64,000 nt of DNA, taken from NCBI GenBank assembly GCA_951394405.1, contig OX596338.1, positions 868,001-932,000 of the forward strand. Direction: 5' to 3'. This document shows positions 61,001 through 64,000 of the stretch, piece by piece. This DNA is from Coprinellus micaceus (lineage: Eukaryota > Basidiomycota > Agaricomycetes > Agaricales > Psathyrellaceae). Both the position numbers and the translations under genes were made by a program. The notes below the pieces were generated by a model, which saw only the letters and a program-made list of their open reading frames with translations, made no database searches and was not told the origin of the DNA. How positions within the stretch are numbered: position 1 is the first letter of the stretch; each line of letters begins with the position of its first letter.

Positions 61001-64000
61001 ATGATGCCACCGCCGGCGCGACGAATGGTCAATTTCAAGGAGTAAAACCAACCAAAGGGAGGAGGTTGAGGTACGAGGCAATACTACTCACAGTATGCGG
61101 CTGCTCATAAACTAATAAGTGAAGAGGCAGCAGCCCGTTGTCAATGTTGATCTCAATTCGCACATGACTTCCACGCAATGCGATTTCCCCTACGAAATGT
61201 TCAGTCAGACCAACCTAAAGCTCGAAGCTCGCACTTGAAGTGAGTGAGATAATGGTCGCCAATACTTTTATGTTGTCCGGGAGAGGAGAAACTTTGGTGC
61301 TTGCCGGCAAACATAAGGTCGAGCACTCCCAGCTACCCGAAATGCCCGTTTGAACGTCGTACAAGCGGACTCAAATGAGAAACCACCAGATCGAGCTCAA
61401 AGTTGTCCAAAAGGAATGGGGCGGATGACCATGCCTCCAAAGAGCCTCGCGATGGGTTTAACCGGGAGCTCGGGAGACACATGGGTGTACGGAGGAGCAG
61501 CTCAACACCTTATGGCAATCGACAGTGCCCATATAGCACCAGTGGCGATCAATCTACCTATGTGACGCCAGCAGTGCACGGACCCCCAGCCACAACGCGC
61601 ACAACGTGTCCATTCCTCCTTACAAAACATACTTCAAGCTAACGTGTAAGTAGCTTATAAGTAACTTGAAGCTAACTTGAAGCTAACATGGGCAGGGCAA
61701 GTTCACTTGGGTCAATAAAGTACGATAAAGTTAGTTTTGTAAGGGGCCAAGTGAGGTGCACAAGTAACTTTGTGAACCACCACCTCAAGTCACTGTTCGA
61801 GAAGGGTGAGCACGCCGTTGCTTCAGTCTCCTTTTCGCTGATGTCAAGGAACCCTTGCTAGTCAAGCTACAAGACCCAATACAGATCGTTCTGCCCAAAT
61901 ATCTCGAGTCTGCTCTCAAAAGCGACTCGAACGACATCCGTTCTCAGGCGGTGACTCTTTTAGACCAACTCCTATGTTCTGGTACGCGACACTGTGTCGC
62001 CTTGACAAACTGACCCGTGCTTACGCCATGCCATGCAGAGGATAGTGCAGGATGGGGCTACGGAGACCTCTTGGGTCGAACAAGTGAGTAGGGTAGCTTG
62101 CTCCCATGGCAGATGTATCCATCTTAAGTGTCTTTTGTCAGATGACGCGCAGCTCATCTCGCGTCTGGCTGAAATCACGGTCAAGGGTGATGACAACTCA
62201 TACGATCTGAGAAAGTGTTCTTTAACACTGCTCAAAACTTTGTTCAACGATAGTAGGTTATTCCCCCTTCCACAGCTTCATGACTTAATCACTCGTGAAG
62301 TTCGTTTCCAAGATTCTATCAAGGCATCGTTATCGAAACTCCTCGAGTCGTGCTTCAAAGAGCCGGACCTCATGAAATTCCGAAGGAACGCAATTGCCGC
62401 GCTGCATAGTCTCACTGAGGCAAACTCGAGTGGTACGACTTCCTTGACCTCAGTACCCCTTAAACGCCGTTAACTCCCTGCAGAGGACTGCGACAAGTTC
62501 AAGGACATTGTGTCCCCATCGATCCCTCACCTCTTGAAGATCACCCTTCTTGTGACCGACAAGGATAATGAGTACATGAGAAAGGAAGCTGAGGACATTC
62601 TGCTCCAGAACCTCACATCGTATCCCAGCGAAAGTGAGCATTGCGCATCGTTTTTTCGGGTGAATACTAACTTAGTGAGTAGCGAAGCTCAATCGGGAGG
62701 TTCTATCCGCCATACCTCCAATGATACCGAACATCACGGTTGAAGGGAAGCGGATAGCCCTACAGCTTGGAGAGACGCGTAAGCATGTTATTCCTCCAAG
62801 GCATATCTAGATTAACCATTCAACCCCCTAGTTCAATTGACGGATGACACAGTCGCATCGATCGCATATGGACTCGCCCCACTTCTCCGCACTACATCGT
62901 CTTTCCACCGAGCAGCCGCAATTGAACTTCTATCCAAGTTGTACTCGAAGCATCGTAGGCTTTCCCCCACACACTATCGTACAACCCACCTACTGAAATC
63001 ATTCCCACAGGGACATCCGAGCCTAGGCTCATCGAGTCCGCTATTCCGGAGATCATCACCCTTGCTCTTGACGAAAAAGACGACGTTGGCGGGATCCGCA
63101 CAACTGCCATCCAGCTTTTGGTCTCCCTCTCCGCGGCACCCATCATAACCACCGACGAGCATAGCAGCACCTCATCGCCCCTGGACAGACCAGTGGTGAA
63201 GCAAATCACACCCCTCGCGACAAAGTTTATGAGGCTGCTTCAGAATGAGAACTTGAGGGCGTCGGTTGTTGAGTTACTTTCCTTGATGTCAAGCGACGCA
63301 GGGGTACGCCGCACGATCTCATTGCAAATCATTGCATCGGCCTTTGGGACAGATAATGTGATGCTCCAAGGACATTGCGAACTCCTTGCCCGCCTCATAT
63401 CCGATGGTACGTTGCTCGTATGTACCTTTGAACTCAGGACTGAGGCCACTTCTCAGGTCGGTTTGACGATGAACCCATCGACAAGGTCATGCTCTTCCTT
63501 GCATCTGCCATGGTGACCCGACCGAAGTTGGCTCCATATCGCTTCGAGATCCTCACCGGCCTCTGGTGTCGCTACGGATCCAAGCTGATCGCCCCAGTCC
63601 ACTCAGAACCGTCCGACAAATTTGTCTTGAAGCAACCAAACGACCTAGTGGATTGGTTCACTTTCGCCCTATTTGGGAGGCATGCAACGGTTCACGAGGT
63701 TCGGACTTGGTTGAAAAGGTGCAAAATGTGGCTTCCAGACGAGGCAGAACTGGAGCATGAACATCATGCCGATCCCGAGCACCCTGTGATCAAAGAGGGG
63801 TCTCGAAACTCGTCCAAGAGTTCTTCCATCGCTCCTCCAGAATCAGCTCACGAGGCCCACGACGGCGAGCCCCCCGAGGAACCTCCAGCCAGGGAGGGTT
63901 CTCAATCATCCAGGCGTACGTCTGCGGTATCACCAGAGCCGGAAGCCGTTCTGGAAGCCCAGGCCGAACACGAGGAGGGCGTTGCCGTGAAGGAGGGGTC
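55062..64000 (+). CDS. Gene C: DUF6535-HEAT paralogue of gene B, split by a transposon, 3' end outside window
   Basis: Same plan as gene B. Checked exons are 55062-55112 (MGEPLFEKAEFEQFTVQ), 55171-55425, 55483-56695 and 56752-56874 (again 123 nt); later exons follow gene B one for one. DUF6535 is recognisable (FREDARIWQLYLEDAQERA, GLFAGLVAAFVIDA) but clearly diverged from gene B, while from about 56112 onward the two are nearly identical. The exon reading EMAIKDRPGYSYTDLK is cut at 60604 by a 1177-bp element; the frame then meets TAA at 60632-60634. The exons beyond it (from 61790) keep intact frames and splice sites up to the Ser-rich tail (RNSSKSSSIAPPE, RRTSAVSPEPE), where the window ends. 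Unless the insert is spliced out, the product lacks the distal solenoid and tail, so this copy is probably a recently disrupted gene. Confidence 0.8.
60597..60604 (+). repeat. Left target-site duplication of the hAT-like element
   Basis: ACCTCAAG, identical to 61782-61789. The paralogous exon in gene B has a single copy at this place (GATCTCAAGTCGCTG), which gives the empty site. Confidence 0.85.
60605..61781. mobile_element. Non-autonomous hAT-like DNA transposon (1177 bp)
   Basis: An insert inside an exon of gene C, absent from the matching exon of gene B. It is bordered by the perfect 8-bp duplication ACCTCAAG, the size made by hAT transposases. The ends share CAAAGTTACTTG-like inverted sequence (AAAAGTTACTTG at the left, CAAGTAACTTT at the right) 8-10 bp in from each border; the outermost bases match poorly. 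Both end regions are packed with short copies of TAACTTG, AGTTAACTTGG and AGCTAACTTGAAG, including the palindrome CCAAGTTAACTTGG at 60708-60721. Such subterminal motifs serve as transposase-binding sites in hAT elements. The longest internal frames are under 100 codons and carry no transposase, so mobility would depend on a transposase encoded elsewhere. Confidence 0.85.
61782..61789 (+). repeat. Right target-site duplication of the hAT-like element
   Basis: ACCTCAAG, the second copy. The gene C exon resumes here as TCACTGTTCGAGAAGG, in line with gene B TCGCTGTTCGGGAAGG. Confidence 0.85.

Noticed and set aside
60605..61781. The insert in gene C as a large intron or a MULE element
   Set aside because: It has a perfect 8-bp duplication rather than 9, the empty site is seen in gene B, and a stop codon precedes any good donor.
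1..64000. CRISPR arrays, operons and bacterial mobile elements
   Set aside because: The window is intron-rich fungal nuclear DNA; no regularly spaced repeats or bacterial signals were seen.

Overview
The window looks like nuclear DNA of a mushroom-forming basidiomycete (Agaricomycetes). The genes are split by many introns of about 50-60 bp with GT...AG ends and CTNAC-like branch sites. They include families typical of that class: DUF6535 membrane proteins, a basidiomycete-type sesquiterpene synthase and a fungal cytosolic GH5. Everything was read by eye from the bases. Exon borders given as exact were checked for splice sites and frame; others are marked approximate.

Layout. At 19-1383 (-) lies a Pho85-type cyclin gene. 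From 1384 to 15816 there is a 14.4 kb stretch with no gene I can support. At 15817-23890 (-) is a very large gene, called here gene A: an N-terminal DUF6535 four-helix membrane domain, a long HEAT/ARM solenoid and a C-terminal NADAR domain. It is followed on the same strand by a Dnf-type P4-ATPase flippase (24690-29887), a Cdc10-type septin (30953-32380) and the Hsp90 co-chaperone Aha1 (33218-34632). A 3 kb spacer with a degenerate direct repeat leads to three plus-strand genes: a sesquiterpene synthase (37651-39267), a TMEM69/DUF3429 mitochondrial membrane protein (39851-41185) and a single-pass membrane protein with a C-terminal SH3 domain (41765-42865).

The last 20 kb is a young duplication. 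Gene B (43891-51869, +) and gene C (55062 to beyond the window end, +) are close paralogues of gene A but carry a Ser/Pro/Glu-rich repeat tail in place of NADAR. A GH5 gene (52582-54346) sits between them and is followed by a relic of a second GH5 copy (54642-54785), so the duplicated unit probably held both a DUF6535-HEAT gene and a GH5 gene. An exon of gene C is split by a 1177-bp non-autonomous hAT-like element (60605-61781) with a perfect 8-bp target duplication. The paralogue supplies the empty site.

The most interesting candidate system is the DUF6535-HEAT family itself. It combines a membrane-anchored solenoid built from one-repeat, phase-1 exons, a C-terminal module that differs between paralogues (the nucleotide/ADP-ribose-related NADAR domain in one, a kinase-site-like tail in two), uneven divergence between copies, and transposon interruption. 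That pattern resembles fast-evolving recognition or defence loci, but a role in recognition or immunity is inference only. The flippase, septin, Aha1, cyclin and TMEM69 genes are ordinary conserved genes with no evident functional link to this family.
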